Shown here in pieces: positions 27,123 to 35,281 of a stretch of DNA of 64,000 nucleotides. The position numbers and the translations under genes were made by a program. Below the pieces are notes generated by a model that saw nothing but the letters and a program-made list of their open reading frames with translations, had not been told where the DNA came from and searched no databases. Origin of the DNA: Sutcliffiella halmapala (GTDB lineage Bacteria; Bacillota; Bacilli; Bacillales; Bacillaceae_I); the NCBI RefSeq assembly GCF_002019665.1, contig NZ_KV917375.1:2956702-3020701 (forward strand), read 5' to 3'. Numbering within the stretch: the first letter of the stretch is position 1; every line of letters starts with the position of its first letter.

Positions 27123-28631
27123 TTATTCTTTTTTAGGGAGGAGTAAGATTAAGAAAAAACTGATGACAGCAATGACTCCAACTACTAAATACACAGACTG
27201 CAAGGCCGATGTTAATCCATCCTGTAGAAGTATTCGCATAGAATCGGATAATTGATTTCTTTGTGCCTCGTTCAATAATAGAGTTGTCGAATCGAGGGAA
27301 AACTCCTCACTAACCCCATTATTCTTCAAGTGTTGTTGGATGCGTGAATTCAAGATACCTCCTAATAACGCCGCTCCAATGGTACTACCTAATGTTCTCA
27401 TAAACATGTTTGATGCAGTAGCTACTCCTCGCTTTTGCCACGGAACCGTGCTTTGAATCGAAACAATAAAGGAAGTGGTCGAAAACCCCATCCCAACCCC
27501 AATCATAAAGGAACCAAACGCCGCCCATACCGGGCCGTCATCAGGGCTTAATGTCATAAAAATGATACTTCCCAATACAAGTGCAACTCCACCAATTATT
27601 GAAGTCGTCCTAAATCCAATTTTCAATAAAAGACGACCCGCAATCATAGCAGCGATTGGCCAACCTATCGACATAGTTGTCAAGGTAAACCCTGCAACAA
27701 TAGGCGGTCTTTCCATCACACCTTGTACGAAAGCTGGCAAAAAGCTTGAAATACCAATTAACATCATTCCAGTTGTTAATGAGGTTGTGTTTGCGATTAG
27801 TATGGAGCGCTCTTTCCAAATGTCAAATGGCATCATCGGATCGACCGCTCTTCTCTCTTGGAAGATAAAGAGAATAAACGTAATTACTGCTAGGGCACTA
27901 ATTCCTAAGATTTGAGGAGAAAACCATGGCCAACGAACTCCACCTTCTACCAACACATACATAAAACTACTAACAGAAATGAATAGTAATCCAGCTCCTG
28001 CATAATCAATGGAATGTTTTTTCTTTTCTACTCCTTCATGCAAGAAGAGAAATAACCCGATTATTGCTAAAATACCGAGTGGAATGTTCACCCAGAAAAC
28101 AAAACGCCAGCTGACATATTGAACTAATAGCCCTCCAATAGCAGGACCTAATATTGCCGAGATTCCCCATACACTTGATAAATAGCCTTGAATCTTTGCT
28201 CTTTCTTCTTTCGTATACATATCTCCAACAATTGTGGAAGCAATCGGCATAACCGCACCTGCACCAAAGCCTTGTATAAACCGAAAGAAGATAAGCATTT
28301 CAATGGACTCTGCCATACCACAAAGAATAGAGCCAATTAAGAACACAACTATACCAAAAGTTAAAATCGGTTTTCTCCCAAAAAGGTCAGAAAGCTTCCC
28401 ATAAATTAAAACGGTAACAGCATTCATTAATAAATAAGAAGAAAAAACCCAGCTATATAATGAAAAACCACCTAAATCTGCCGCAATAGCAGGCATGGCA
28501 GTGGATACAATAGTTGCTTCCACTGCAGCCATAAACATCGCGAGCATTATTGCTGCTAACACAAAAGGACGTTTAGTCTTTTTCTTCTGATCTTGTCCAA
28601 GTATTACTCTCTCTTTAACCGCAGTTCCCAT
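27123..28631 (-). CDS. MFS multidrug efflux transporter, DHA2 (14-helix) family
   Basis: About 502 residues with 14 hydrophobic segments. Motif A appears as GKLSDLFGRKP and motif C as GPAIGGLLVQYVSWRFVFWVNIPLG, marking a proton-drug antiporter of the DHA2 (EmrB/LfrA-like) group. Start ATG 28631 behind GAAGGGG with 6-base spacing; the TTG at 28670 has no ribosome site. Probably exports hydrophobic toxins; substrate not predictable. Confidence 0.88.
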   Translation of the reverse strand: MGTAVKERVILGQDQKKKTKRPFVLAAIMLAMFMAAVEATIVSTAMPAIAADLGGFSLYSWVFSSYLLMNAVTVLIYGKLSDLFGRKPILTFGIVVFLIGSILCGMAESIEMLIFFRFIQGFGAGAVMPIASTIVGDMYTKEERAKIQGYLSSVWGISAILGPAIGGLLVQYVSWRFVFWVNIPLGILAIIGLFLFLHEGVEKKKHSIDYAGAGLLFISVSSFMYVLVEGGVRWPWFSPQILGISALAVITFILFIFQERRAVDPMMPFDIWKERSILIANTTSLTTGMMLIGISSFLPAFVQGVMERPPIVAGFTLTTMSIGWPIAAMIAGRLLLKIGFRTTSIIGGVALVLGSIIFMTLSPDDGPVWAAFGSFMIGVGMGFSTTSFIVSIQSTVPWQKRGVATASNMFMRTLGSTIGAALLGGILNSRIQQHLKNNGVSEEFSLDSTTLLLNEAQRNQLSDSMRILLQDGLTSALQSVYLVVGVIAVISFFLILLLPKKE

Positions 28632-28773
28632 ACCATTCCCCTTCTTTCTAACATAATGCATCCTTCCCAAAAAACTATTTCGTGCCTCTACTTAAATTGT
28701 ACCGTGTATCTACTTCCTTGGCTACCAAAGTTCAACTGTTCCTTTTATCATCTTTTACTCTTATTATTTGTTG

Positions 28774-28823
28774 GCTCTGTTAAACATCGCTGTGGATTTC
28801 CCACGAAGCTTCACTTTCCGGGG
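28774..28823. repeat. Truncated copy of the GC-rich palindromic repeat
   Basis: CTCTGTTAAACATCGCTGTG... followed by GATTTCC and ACTTTCCGGGG. The first 30 bases match, apart from two changes, the minus strand of the right end of the 9078-9205 element (CTCTGTTAAACGTCGCTGTT). The other end is missing. It lies between the MFS gene and darB. Confidence 0.6.
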
Positions 28824-28897
28824 CGCTTGTCGAGCCAGACACCAACAGGAATTTCTTTGTCTATGTCGGAACCTCAAACAAACCAATGGATGAAACG

Positions 28898-28925
28898 AAA
28901 AAAAGGACCTAAAAAGGTCCCTTTT
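28898..28925 (-). terminator. Terminator after darB
   Basis: Minus strand GGACC TTTTTA GGTCC stem followed by TTTTTTT (A-run 28898-28904 on plus). Confidence 0.85.
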
Positions 28926-29367
28926 ATTTGTTGAGTTTTTGAATTTGTGTATTTAGGCGTTCTAGAATACTTCTTCTTGTTAGGATTCCCTCGAAAACCT
29001 GTTCTTCATTTTCCACACATATGAATGGGTGATTGACGAGAAGTTCTAATCCCTTTTCTAAGTTATTATTTAAGTTGAGTCGTGGAATGTCCTTGTTCAT
29101 AACTTCTTCCACTATCATGTTCTCTAACCGCTCAAATTCAATTCGCTCTAATCCAAGAATCGAATCCATCACTTGCGTTGTACTAATTAAACCATGCAAT
29201 TGATATTTAGGATCTAATACAGGTACAGCTGTATATCCTGTTTTGGTTAGCACTAATAGAGCATGTTCTAAGTTATTCTTAACTTGAACATGTGCTACCC
29301 TCTCTGCTGGTATGATTAGTTCCGCAATTGTAGTTCCTAAAATTTCACCATTATGGAGGCTGATCAT
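28924..29367 (-). CDS. darB: CBS-domain c-di-AMP-binding protein DarB (YkuL/CbpB)
   Basis: 147 residues made of a CBS pair (motifs NNLEHALLVLTKTGYTAVPVLD and LEKGLELLVNHPFICVENEEQVFEGILTRR). The B. subtilis protein binds c-di-AMP and, when free of it, stimulates the (p)ppGpp synthetase Rel and pyruvate carboxylase; the Listeria one is CbpB. Sequence and neighbourhood (abbA, ykuK, ccpC) match. It links potassium/c-di-AMP status with stringent response and anaplerosis. KtrC, another c-di-AMP target family, is also in this window. Confidence 0.93.
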   Translation of the reverse strand: MISLHNGEILGTTIAELIIPAERVAHVQVKNNLEHALLVLTKTGYTAVPVLDPKYQLHGLISTTQVMDSILGLERIEFERLENMIVEEVMNKDIPRLNLNNNLEKGLELLVNHPFICVENEEQVFEGILTRRSILERLNTQIQKLNK

Positions 29368-29499
29368 GAATGTTCTTCCTCTCTTTGTTTACTCTCAGAA
29401 ATAGTATATGATACTTTTCATAATTGACCATTATCATTGTAGCATAAATTTGCTTCTTACTCGAATGATAAACCAATAAATATTACCTTATTATTCGAC

Positions 29500-29529
29500 A
29501 AAAAAAGCTACTCGTGTTAAGAGTAGCTT
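29500..29529 (-). terminator. Terminator after abbA
   Basis: Minus strand AAGCTACTC / GAGTAGCTT stem with following TTTTTTT. Confidence 0.9.
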
Positions 29530-29536
29530 AAAAATA

Positions 29537-29710
29537 TTACGATGAAATTTTGTCGTAAAGCTGTACTAATTTTATATACGTGTTACTCTCAAGCTTCTTT
29601 TCTCCTATTTCAATATCGTTAATTTCATTAACTACGAGTTCTTTCGCAAAATTTGTAGAAATTAACAAGGATACAAGTAATTCCTTTTCTTCTTCCGTAA
29701 AGCTTACCAT
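29537..29710 (-). CDS. abbA: AbrB antirepressor AbbA
   Basis: 57-residue protein MVSFTEEEKELLVSLLISTN... containing NEINDIEIGEKK and YIKLVQLYDKI. It aligns with B. subtilis AbbA (YkzF), a DNA mimic that blocks the transition-state regulator AbrB at the onset of stationary phase. I prefer ATG 29710 with GGAAGGGGACAGGA upstream; ATG 29731 has no ribosome site. It follows ykuK closely, as in B. subtilis. Presence supports Spo0A-type post-exponential control in this organism. Confidence 0.85.
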   Translation of the reverse strand: MVSFTEEEKELLVSLLISTNFAKELVVNEINDIEIGEKKLESNTYIKLVQLYDKISS

Positions 29711-29741
29711 ATGGTTCCTGTCCCCTTCCATTTAATAACCG

Positions 29742-30260
29742 CTACTTGGTATATCGATTTGCATAACAAAAAGCAGCGTAAGCGTCAGGTTTAATCTTCG
29801 CATCAAACCCCATCGCTGTAATTCTTCCAGTCATTTCCTGGATAAAGTCTTTTGTTGCTCCTTTTTGCCCAATATCCAAATGAATTTCAAAGCGAAAATC
29901 AGCACCCTGCTCTAAGTGAGGAATTAACAAATTTTGAATGGTTTCTAACCGTTCATTAGAAAATAACATCGCAACTTCCTGACTTAATGCTGTTTCGAGT
30001 GAAATTTTCTCATGCAAGCTGCGAATAGCTCTTCTAGCAATATAAGGTCTTACACATCCCCATGCTCCCTTTCCTACCCGATGTAAATGAATAGCCGTCA
30101 TAAATTTGGTTTCTTTTTGATGAACATGAGAATCTGTTCCAATTGACAACAAATAAGAGGCCTTTACATCTTTTTGGATAAAAGAAAGTATCTGTAAAAA
30201 AGCTTGTTCAAAAGTAAGGTAGCCGTGGGTAATATTATAAAACTTACTGGGGTTATCCAT
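29742..30260 (-). CDS. ykuK: YkuK family protein (DUF458)
   Basis: 172-residue cytosolic protein with a predicted RNase H-like fold; start MDNPSKFYNITHGYLTFEQ, acidic motif SIGTDSHVH and C-terminal KIKPDAYAAFCYANRYTK are typical. The function is unknown, although the GTDSH motif hints at a nuclease or metal site. Likely cotranscribed with abbA. Confidence 0.9.
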   Translation of the reverse strand: MDNPSKFYNITHGYLTFEQAFLQILSFIQKDVKASYLLSIGTDSHVHQKETKFMTAIHLHRVGKGAWGCVRPYIARRAIRSLHEKISLETALSQEVAMLFSNERLETIQNLLIPHLEQGADFRFEIHLDIGQKGATKDFIQEMTGRITAMGFDAKIKPDAYAAFCYANRYTK

Positions 30261-30468
30261 TAAGCCACTTCCTTCTTTTGTACTTTCCTACTTAACATAT
30301 ATGATGGAAAGGAACAAAAAATTAGTACTTTTAAGATAGTTTGTTGTTTCCCCTTTGAAATAGTATCAGTATGGACAGGATCAGCTAACTAATATACACC
30401 GAAATGCTGATTCAGCTCATTCAAGAAAGACAAATCCAAATTTAATAAAGATCTCGATTCTTACCCAC

Positions 30469-30498
30469 AAAAAAAACCAAGCTAATTAGCTTGGTTTT
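30469..30498 (-). terminator. Terminator after the zinc-ribbon gene
   Basis: Perfect palindrome AAAACCAAGCTAATTAGCTT... (30473-30498), followed on the minus strand by more T. It starts at the stop codon of the 47-residue gene. Confidence 0.85.
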
Positions 30499-30640
30499 AA
30501 CCTTTGCTTGTATGGATTTGTCGTTTTGAATAGGCGCAGTGAGGACATTTATAAATCACATTTTGATTGGATTGTGCAGTTAATACTCTGTCTAAAGCTT
30601 CTTCTCTATTACATTTAGGACAATGAACAACTGGCATCAT
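30497..30640 (-). CDS. 47-residue zinc-ribbon protein
   Basis: Small frame starting MMPVVHCPKCNREEALDRVL, with CPKC near the N-terminus and CPHC at 32-35. The two CxxC knuckles make a treble-clef or zinc-ribbon fold likely; the C-terminus is basic. GGAG lies 8 bases upstream of ATG 30640. It follows the YueI gene after 11 bases and precedes a strong terminator, so it is the last gene of ykuJ-yueI-like-zinc ribbon. Function unknown; nucleic-acid binding is plausible. Confidence 0.8.
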   Translation of the reverse strand: MMPVVHCPKCNREEALDRVLTAQSNQNVIYKCPHCAYSKRQIHTSKG

Positions 30641-30651
30641 GATAACCACTC

Positions 30652-31041
30652 CTAACGTAAATGTCGCTTAAACTCTCCATTTTCTACAAAGATATCTTCT
30701 TTATCAATAGCTGTTGGTAACGCAAGCACTAACCCGATATTGGTAGTGGCGGCTTTATCATCTACAATAGTGAATGAAATATTATGTTGATTGGCTATGC
30801 GAGTATATTTAGAAAGATGTGCATAATTTATATCTCCATCTAAATACAACCGAGATGAAGGATACCTTTTCATCAAATCAACAATAGGAGCATACACTTT
30901 CGTTTGCATTACTTGCCCGTTGGTAAGAGCTAAAATAATCCGCTCTCTTAGCTGAGTTAAGTATTCTCTTCTCTCACTAGGTCTTATTTCAGGAGTACCT
31001 TTTAAGCCTCTATCTATGTAATCGTCTATGCTTTTTCCCAT
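30652..31041 (-). CDS. YueI family protein (DUF1694)
   Basis: 129 residues starting MGKSIDDYIDRGLKGTPEIR with RREYLTQLRERIILALTNGQV, the family pattern of YueI. In B. subtilis yueI lies elsewhere, so this is either the moved orthologue or a paralogue. Cytosolic; function unknown. The N-terminal R-x-x-x-LGTFRERV-like segment is the most conserved part. Confidence 0.8.
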   Translation of the reverse strand: MGKSIDDYIDRGLKGTPEIRPSERREYLTQLRERIILALTNGQVMQTKVYAPIVDLMKRYPSSRLYLDGDINYAHLSKYTRIANQHNISFTIVDDKAATTNIGLVLALPTAIDKEDIFVENGEFKRHLR

Positions 31042-31096
31042 AAAACTCGTCCTCTCCGTAATGAATGACTAAGCGATTGGCAACATAGTTTCTTAA

Positions 31097-31336
31097 TTAA
31101 TGGATTAGATCAAAAATTTCAATGGCAATCATATCAATGTTATCAAATTGATACGTTTTGGGACTCTCGCCTTTAATAAAAACTTCTAATTCATATGTAT
31201 TAGTTTTGTCGTAAAATTTTACGCTACATACCTTTTCTCCATTTACTTCGAAGAAACGTTGAGCTGGTTCGTTTCCAGTCTCTGAAGTTTCTTTTAAATC
31301 ATTTAATCTTTTTACAATTCCTACTAATAGTGACAT
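31097..31336 (-). CDS. ykuJ: YkuJ family protein (DUF1797)
   Basis: 79-residue cytosolic protein MSLLVGIVKRLNDLKETSET... with FFEVNGEKVCSVKFYDKTNTYELEVF, characteristic of YkuJ, whose solved structure has a small alpha/beta fold but no known role. Placed between ykuI and ykuK as in B. subtilis. First gene of a three-gene unit. Confidence 0.92.
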   Translation of the reverse strand: MSLLVGIVKRLNDLKETSETGNEPAQRFFEVNGEKVCSVKFYDKTNTYELEVFIKGESPKTYQFDNIDMIAIEIFDLIH

Positions 31337-31533
31337 GTCACAACTCTCCTTCTATTCCTTCTACCTATATCATTAACCTACAATGCGTTGAACATTCGTT
31401 TTTTGTAGGAAAAATAGAGTAGAAATATTAATATTTTCATGTTACATTTTTATTTCCCTCTTATTGTAGTCTAAAACTACAGAAAAGAGCGCATAAAAAT
31501 ATGAATTTTTTTCTAACAAGGAGTGCAATATTA

Positions 31534-31770
31534 ATGAAAATCACTGTATATACACAACCCGACTGTCCACCATGCCAAGTAGTTAAGCAATTTCTAACAC
31601 ACCATGGCATTCCATTTGAACAGATTGATATTTCACAAGATCATCATGCTAGAGAATACTTAGTTTACGAATTACAATCCTTTTCCACTCCCACTGTAAC
31701 AGTGGATGAGCATATTGTAAAAGGATTTGATTTACAAACGTTACAACAAATCCTGCAAATAGAGGATTAA
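31534..31770 (+). CDS. Glutaredoxin-like protein (NrdH/YruB type)
   Basis: 78-residue thioredoxin-fold protein, MKITVYTQPDCPPCQVVKQF, with active-site CPPC, cis-Pro in FSTPTVTVD and the glycine in VKGFD. Likely a small disulfide reductant. ATG 31534 with AAGGAG 10 bases upstream is preferred over ATG 31501, which has no ribosome site. Divergent from ykuJ. Confidence 0.85.
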   Translation: MKITVYTQPDCPPCQVVKQFLTHHGIPFEQIDISQDHHAREYLVYELQSFSTPTVTVDEHIVKGFDLQTLQQILQIED

Positions 31771-31861
31771 AAAAAGCAACTCACCAACCAGCAGAGAATA
31801 CATCATACCATTAATAATATAGGGATTAAAGCTTTTTATTTATTCTCCCTTCTGAAATTAT

Positions 31862-31901
31862 GCAAATAAAAAAAGAGCAACTATGCTCTCTTTTTATTTG
31901 C
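31862..31901. terminator. Bidirectional terminator between glutaredoxin and exported protein
   Basis: GCAAATAAAAA...GAGC / GCTC...TTTTTATTTGC arms with A-run and T-run on both sides. Confidence 0.8.
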
Positions 31902-32695
31902 TACCTTATTATCGATACATGGGAATCAGTACTTACAGAAAATAGTTGTGAGACAAACATTGGCAACGATTGAAAGAAGGAAAAGGCAGAATATTGCGTA
32001 CCATTATAGAGTGTAGCAACGGCAAAAGGTTTATTTATTTGATAAAAAGATAATAGATCTTGCTTACCTTTTTGTAAATCCTCATTAGTATGAAACAACT
32101 TTTCCCCTATAACAGTCGATTCATTTCTATTAATTACTACATCGGCTGTTTGAAAGCGCTCTGTTGAAAGTCGTTCTGTAATAGCTTTATTCCCCTCAGC
32201 TAGAAAATAGGGCTTTTCCTTTTCACTTCCATAACCTACTACTTTAAATCCTTGGTCCGTAACCTTTAATTCAACATATTCATAATGATTCTCATATAGA
32301 TAAGGCATAGATTCATCTACCTCAAAAAACTCATAAGCGAAAATCGTATCTGTTGCTTCTACTCGATGAATCTTGGTCTCTACATCAAAAGTAAAGAAGG
32401 GAATATAAAATATAGTAAAGTCCGTTCCATATGTGATATAACCTTGTGCTTCTTCAAATAAATGAGCATCTAGAAACTGTCTCTGATAGTCTCGTGTAAA
32501 ATATGGGTCTAATATTTCTTGAATCTCAGCTAAGCTTCGGTGTTTCTCTCCTAAGGAAAATTGAGCTTGTTGTGCTTCTTGTAAAAATGAATAAACTTCT
32601 TCATCTGAAGGTGGAGTTTCCGCTGCGACATTAGGTATACCGAATAGTAGAATAATAATTAATGCAAATAATAACTTTGTCCATTTTTTTTGCAA
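31901..32695 (-). CDS. Exported protein of unknown function (DUF3993-like)
   Basis: 264 residues. Signal peptide MQKKWTKLLFALIIILLFGI with likely cleavage at VAA-E. The mature part begins with a helical stretch (SDEEVYSFLQEAQQAQFSLGEKHRS) and DPYFTRDYQRQFLDAHLFEE, resembling the DUF3993 proteins of bacilli as far as I recall. No catalytic motif is visible. Single gene between two terminators. Confidence 0.65.
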   Translation of the reverse strand: MQKKWTKLLFALIIILLFGIPNVAAETPPSDEEVYSFLQEAQQAQFSLGEKHRSLAEIQEILDPYFTRDYQRQFLDAHLFEEAQGYITYGTDFTIFYIPFFTFDVETKIHRVEATDTIFAYEFFEVDESMPYLYENHYEYVELKVTDQGFKVVGYGSEKEKPYFLAEGNKAITERLSTERFQTADVVINRNESTVIGEKLFHTNEDLQKGKQDLLSFYQINKPFAVATLYNGTQYSAFSFFQSLPMFVSQLFSVSTDSHVSIIR

Positions 32696-32874
32696 TCTAT
32701 TCTCCTCCTATAATTATGTCTCCTAATTTTACCAAGTTTATATACATTAATGGTGTGAAACCGTTCGTAAAATTCCTTGCTATTTTGACAAAATATTCTC
32801 TTTTCTAATGTTATACCCTGCCTATCTTCTTCCAAACAATATTATCTAAGATTTTTTTTGGTATAAAAATAAAC

Positions 32875-32904
32875 AAAAAAACTGACCAAAATAATTTCGG
32901 TCAG
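32875..32904 (-). terminator. Terminator after the small membrane gene
   Basis: Minus strand CTGACC / GGTCAG stem with TTTTTTT after it (A-run 32875-32881 on plus). Confidence 0.8.
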
Positions 32905-32910
32905 CTTCTT

Positions 32911-33150
32911 TTACCAACTTGTCGTTAATGCTACATATCCAATATAGAGTAATATTAATACAGCTCCAACAATACAAGCTACAAAAATTGGATTTCGTAG
33001 CACATAATGCTCTTGGACTTTCTCACTGATTTCAGAATCCATTTCACTTGGACTAGCGCTTGTTTGACGCCCTACCTTATACGTATAGATTAGGGCACCC
33101 GCAATAATCAACAGAGCTAAAATTGCTAACATATAATCAAAAGGACCCAT
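32911..33150 (-). CDS. Small membrane protein downstream of ykuI
   Basis: 79 residues, MGPFDYMLAILALLIIAGAL..., with helices at about 7-25 and 55-75 and a polar, acidic linker between. Start ATG 33150 behind GAGGTGA; the GTG at 33159 is inside that site. It follows ykuI by 65 bases and ends in a terminator, so it is likely cotranscribed with the EAL gene. Family not recognised. Confidence 0.7.
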   Translation of the reverse strand: MGPFDYMLAILALLIIAGALIYTYKVGRQTSASPSEMDSEISEKVQEHYVLRNPIFVACIVGAVLILLYIGYVALTTSW

Positions 33151-33215
33151 TCTTATCACCTCACGAGCAATGTTTACTCTTAAGGTCCGCTATCTACCTG
33201 TTTCTATACCATTTC

Positions 33216-34433
33216 TTATAAAAAATCCTGATTTTCATACAGAAAATCGTAAGCAAGATCAATATAAAGGTAGCGATTAGGACTGATTGGAAAAGAAAAA
33301 GTACGAACTGATTCCCCAGATTCAATATCACTATAAATATCTGATAAAAGTCCTTTTCTCTCCACTCGCATTTTCATTACATATTCTAAGAAATACGGAC
33401 GCCAACTCCAATTTTTCATTTTATATTCTGGTTTTACTTTCCAATTTCCATTCTCTTTCATTAGGTTTGCCGATAACTGAAAGCCATTTTCATCACATAT
33501 ATACATCCGGAAGCTAATATCTGAAAATTCTTTCGCTATAAGCTGAAGCCACAAGTCTAGCTCCTCCATTTTTTTATGTTTACTTATTAATTGTTGTATC
33601 TTATCCTGAAGCATCTCTGTTAATTGCTGGATTGCTTCAAGCTTTCTTTTTTCATAACGAATGAATTGTTGAAATTTTTCGATCAGCACGCTTTTCCCAT
33701 AATCCTCTGGGATAAATGTAGGTCCTGGTCTATGTAAATAAAAGCCTTGATAATATCTTCCCCCGTGTCTCCATGCATATTGGAGTTGATAAGACGCCTC
33801 AATATTCTCATAAAGTAAGGTTGCACCAATTTTTCTAGACAAAACCGCCAATGAGAATAATACATCCTGATGAGTGCTTACTTCATGACTTTGGCGTAAA
33901 ATTTGTAGATCTACTTTTAGAATATTAGGTGATAATCTTCCAATACGATCTAAATTTGACCCTGCTTCACCGATATTAGAAACTGCTATTTGAATACCAA
34001 AGGTACGATAATAACTTATTAAATGCTGCAAATTCTCAATATCGCCAATATATGCATGTTCATCCAGTTCCAATACTATGTTCTCAAGTTTCAAACCCTT
34101 TGGAACATAGGAAAGTAGCAGTTCCAATAGAGACTCCCCTTGATCTACTAAAAGTAGCTGTGCATTTTGATTTATAAATAAAAGCAACCCACTCTTTTCC
34201 TCTATAAAAGCTGTTAATGCCTGGTTTAAAATTACTTTTTCTACTTCTAAACGATATTCATCAGGAATACTAGTATCATGAAAAAAAGCTCCTAAGCTAT
34301 GCACATCAGCGGTTTCCATTTGTATCCTACCGAGTACCTCATACCCGATCACTTCTTGTCTATCAGCACTAAAAATTGCTTGATAATAGGGAATGACCCT
34401 TTCTAAGTTTGTCATTATATCTAGTGGATCCAT
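33216..34433 (-). CDS. ykuI: YkuI-type EAL-domain protein, degenerate active site
   Basis: 405 residues: EAL domain (about 1-240) and a C-terminal PAS-like sensor domain (about 280-400). YkuI of B. subtilis binds c-di-GMP but is not known to hydrolyse it. Here the EAL motif reads EVL (32-34). The metal-binding pair that is DD in active enzymes and DN in B. subtilis YkuI is Ser152-Asn153 in VSNIGEAGSNLD. Loss of that Asp suggests a receptor, not a phosphodiesterase. Position before fadH matches synteny. Confidence 0.92.
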   Translation of the reverse strand: MDPLDIMTNLERVIPYYQAIFSADRQEVIGYEVLGRIQMETADVHSLGAFFHDTSIPDEYRLEVEKVILNQALTAFIEEKSGLLLFINQNAQLLLVDQGESLLELLLSYVPKGLKLENIVLELDEHAYIGDIENLQHLISYYRTFGIQIAVSNIGEAGSNLDRIGRLSPNILKVDLQILRQSHEVSTHQDVLFSLAVLSRKIGATLLYENIEASYQLQYAWRHGGRYYQGFYLHRPGPTFIPEDYGKSVLIEKFQQFIRYEKRKLEAIQQLTEMLQDKIQQLISKHKKMEELDLWLQLIAKEFSDISFRMYICDENGFQLSANLMKENGNWKVKPEYKMKNWSWRPYFLEYVMKMRVERKGLLSDIYSDIESGESVRTFSFPISPNRYLYIDLAYDFLYENQDFL

Positions 34434-34556
34434 ACCCTTCTCCCCTTTAACCCTTATTTCTGAAAATTATAACATGTTTCTATATCAAAATTCTCATTCT
34501 AAACTAAGAATTCAGTAAGAAAAGCAGAACTCGCACATTTTTCCCCAACTTAAAAC

Positions 34557-34579
34557 AAAAAACTACTGGAATCCAGTAG
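34557..34579 (-). terminator. Terminator after the LysM gene
   Basis: CTACTGG / CCAGTAG stem with TTTTTTG following on the minus strand. Confidence 0.8.
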
Positions 34580-34591
34580 CTAATACGTCTT

Positions 34592-35164
34592 TCACACCAT
34601 TCTCATTGGAATTTTCAATTCAAGTCCTGGACTTATACAATCTGTATTTAACTTATTTATTTTCCGGATTGCCTCTTTCGTCGTATCATATCGCTGGGCT
34701 ACCTTTTGAAGACTGTCAGAGGGGACAACGGTATGTCTATAAGCTGGTATTTTTAATTCCATACCAACAAATAGGGTATCACTTACTAAGTTGTTTTCCT
34801 TCATTAAGACCGATTCATTTATTTGCAAGAGCTGAGAAATATCTTTGAGTGTATCATTTGGTTTGATTTTATAAAAGCCGTATTCACCTATTTCAGGCTC
34901 TGTAAGTAAACTCTCTTGTTTTTCCTTTAAAATTGCAACCAGAAACTGCTGAAATTTCACTCGGTAACTTTTAATGTTTTGAGTAACTGGGAGGAGTTGT
35001 TTCGAGTATTGCCTTGCTGCTCCTAATAAATTTTCTTTCCGCTCATTGCTACCTTTTTGATTAGTAAATTCTACTGCAAATTCAAAAAATGCTTCGGAAG
35101 GGTTTATATATAAGGTCAGCTCTTTGTTTTCTTCATCCCATTCATGCTTATAAAACAAACTCAA
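34592..35164 (-). CDS. Cytosolic-type protein with two LysM domains
   Basis: About 190 residues, MSLFYKHEWDEENKELTLYI..., with no signal peptide. A N-terminal domain of unknown type is followed by two LysM repeats (about 100-142, with NDTLKDISQLLQINESVLMK, and 146-190, with SDSLQKVAQRYDTTKEAIRK). LysM without export occurs in spore proteins that act in the mother cell, so a coat role is possible (inference). Start TTG 35164 with GGGAGG upstream; TTG 35191 lacks a site. Occupies the place of ykuG/ykuH. Confidence 0.75.
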   Translation of the reverse strand: MSLFYKHEWDEENKELTLYINPSEAFFEFAVEFTNQKGSNERKENLLGAARQYSKQLLPVTQNIKSYRVKFQQFLVAILKEKQESLLTEPEIGEYGFYKIKPNDTLKDISQLLQINESVLMKENNLVSDTLFVGMELKIPAYRHTVVPSDSLQKVAQRYDTTKEAIRKINKLNTDCISPGLELKIPMRMV

Positions 35165-35281
35165 GGATATTCCTCCCTTTTGATTATCCAATTTTCATTA
35201 GTATGTAACCAAAAGGGATAGAATTATGAGTAAAAGAGCTTGCTTCTCGTTACACTACGAGTATTCAATCTATCAAAACGT

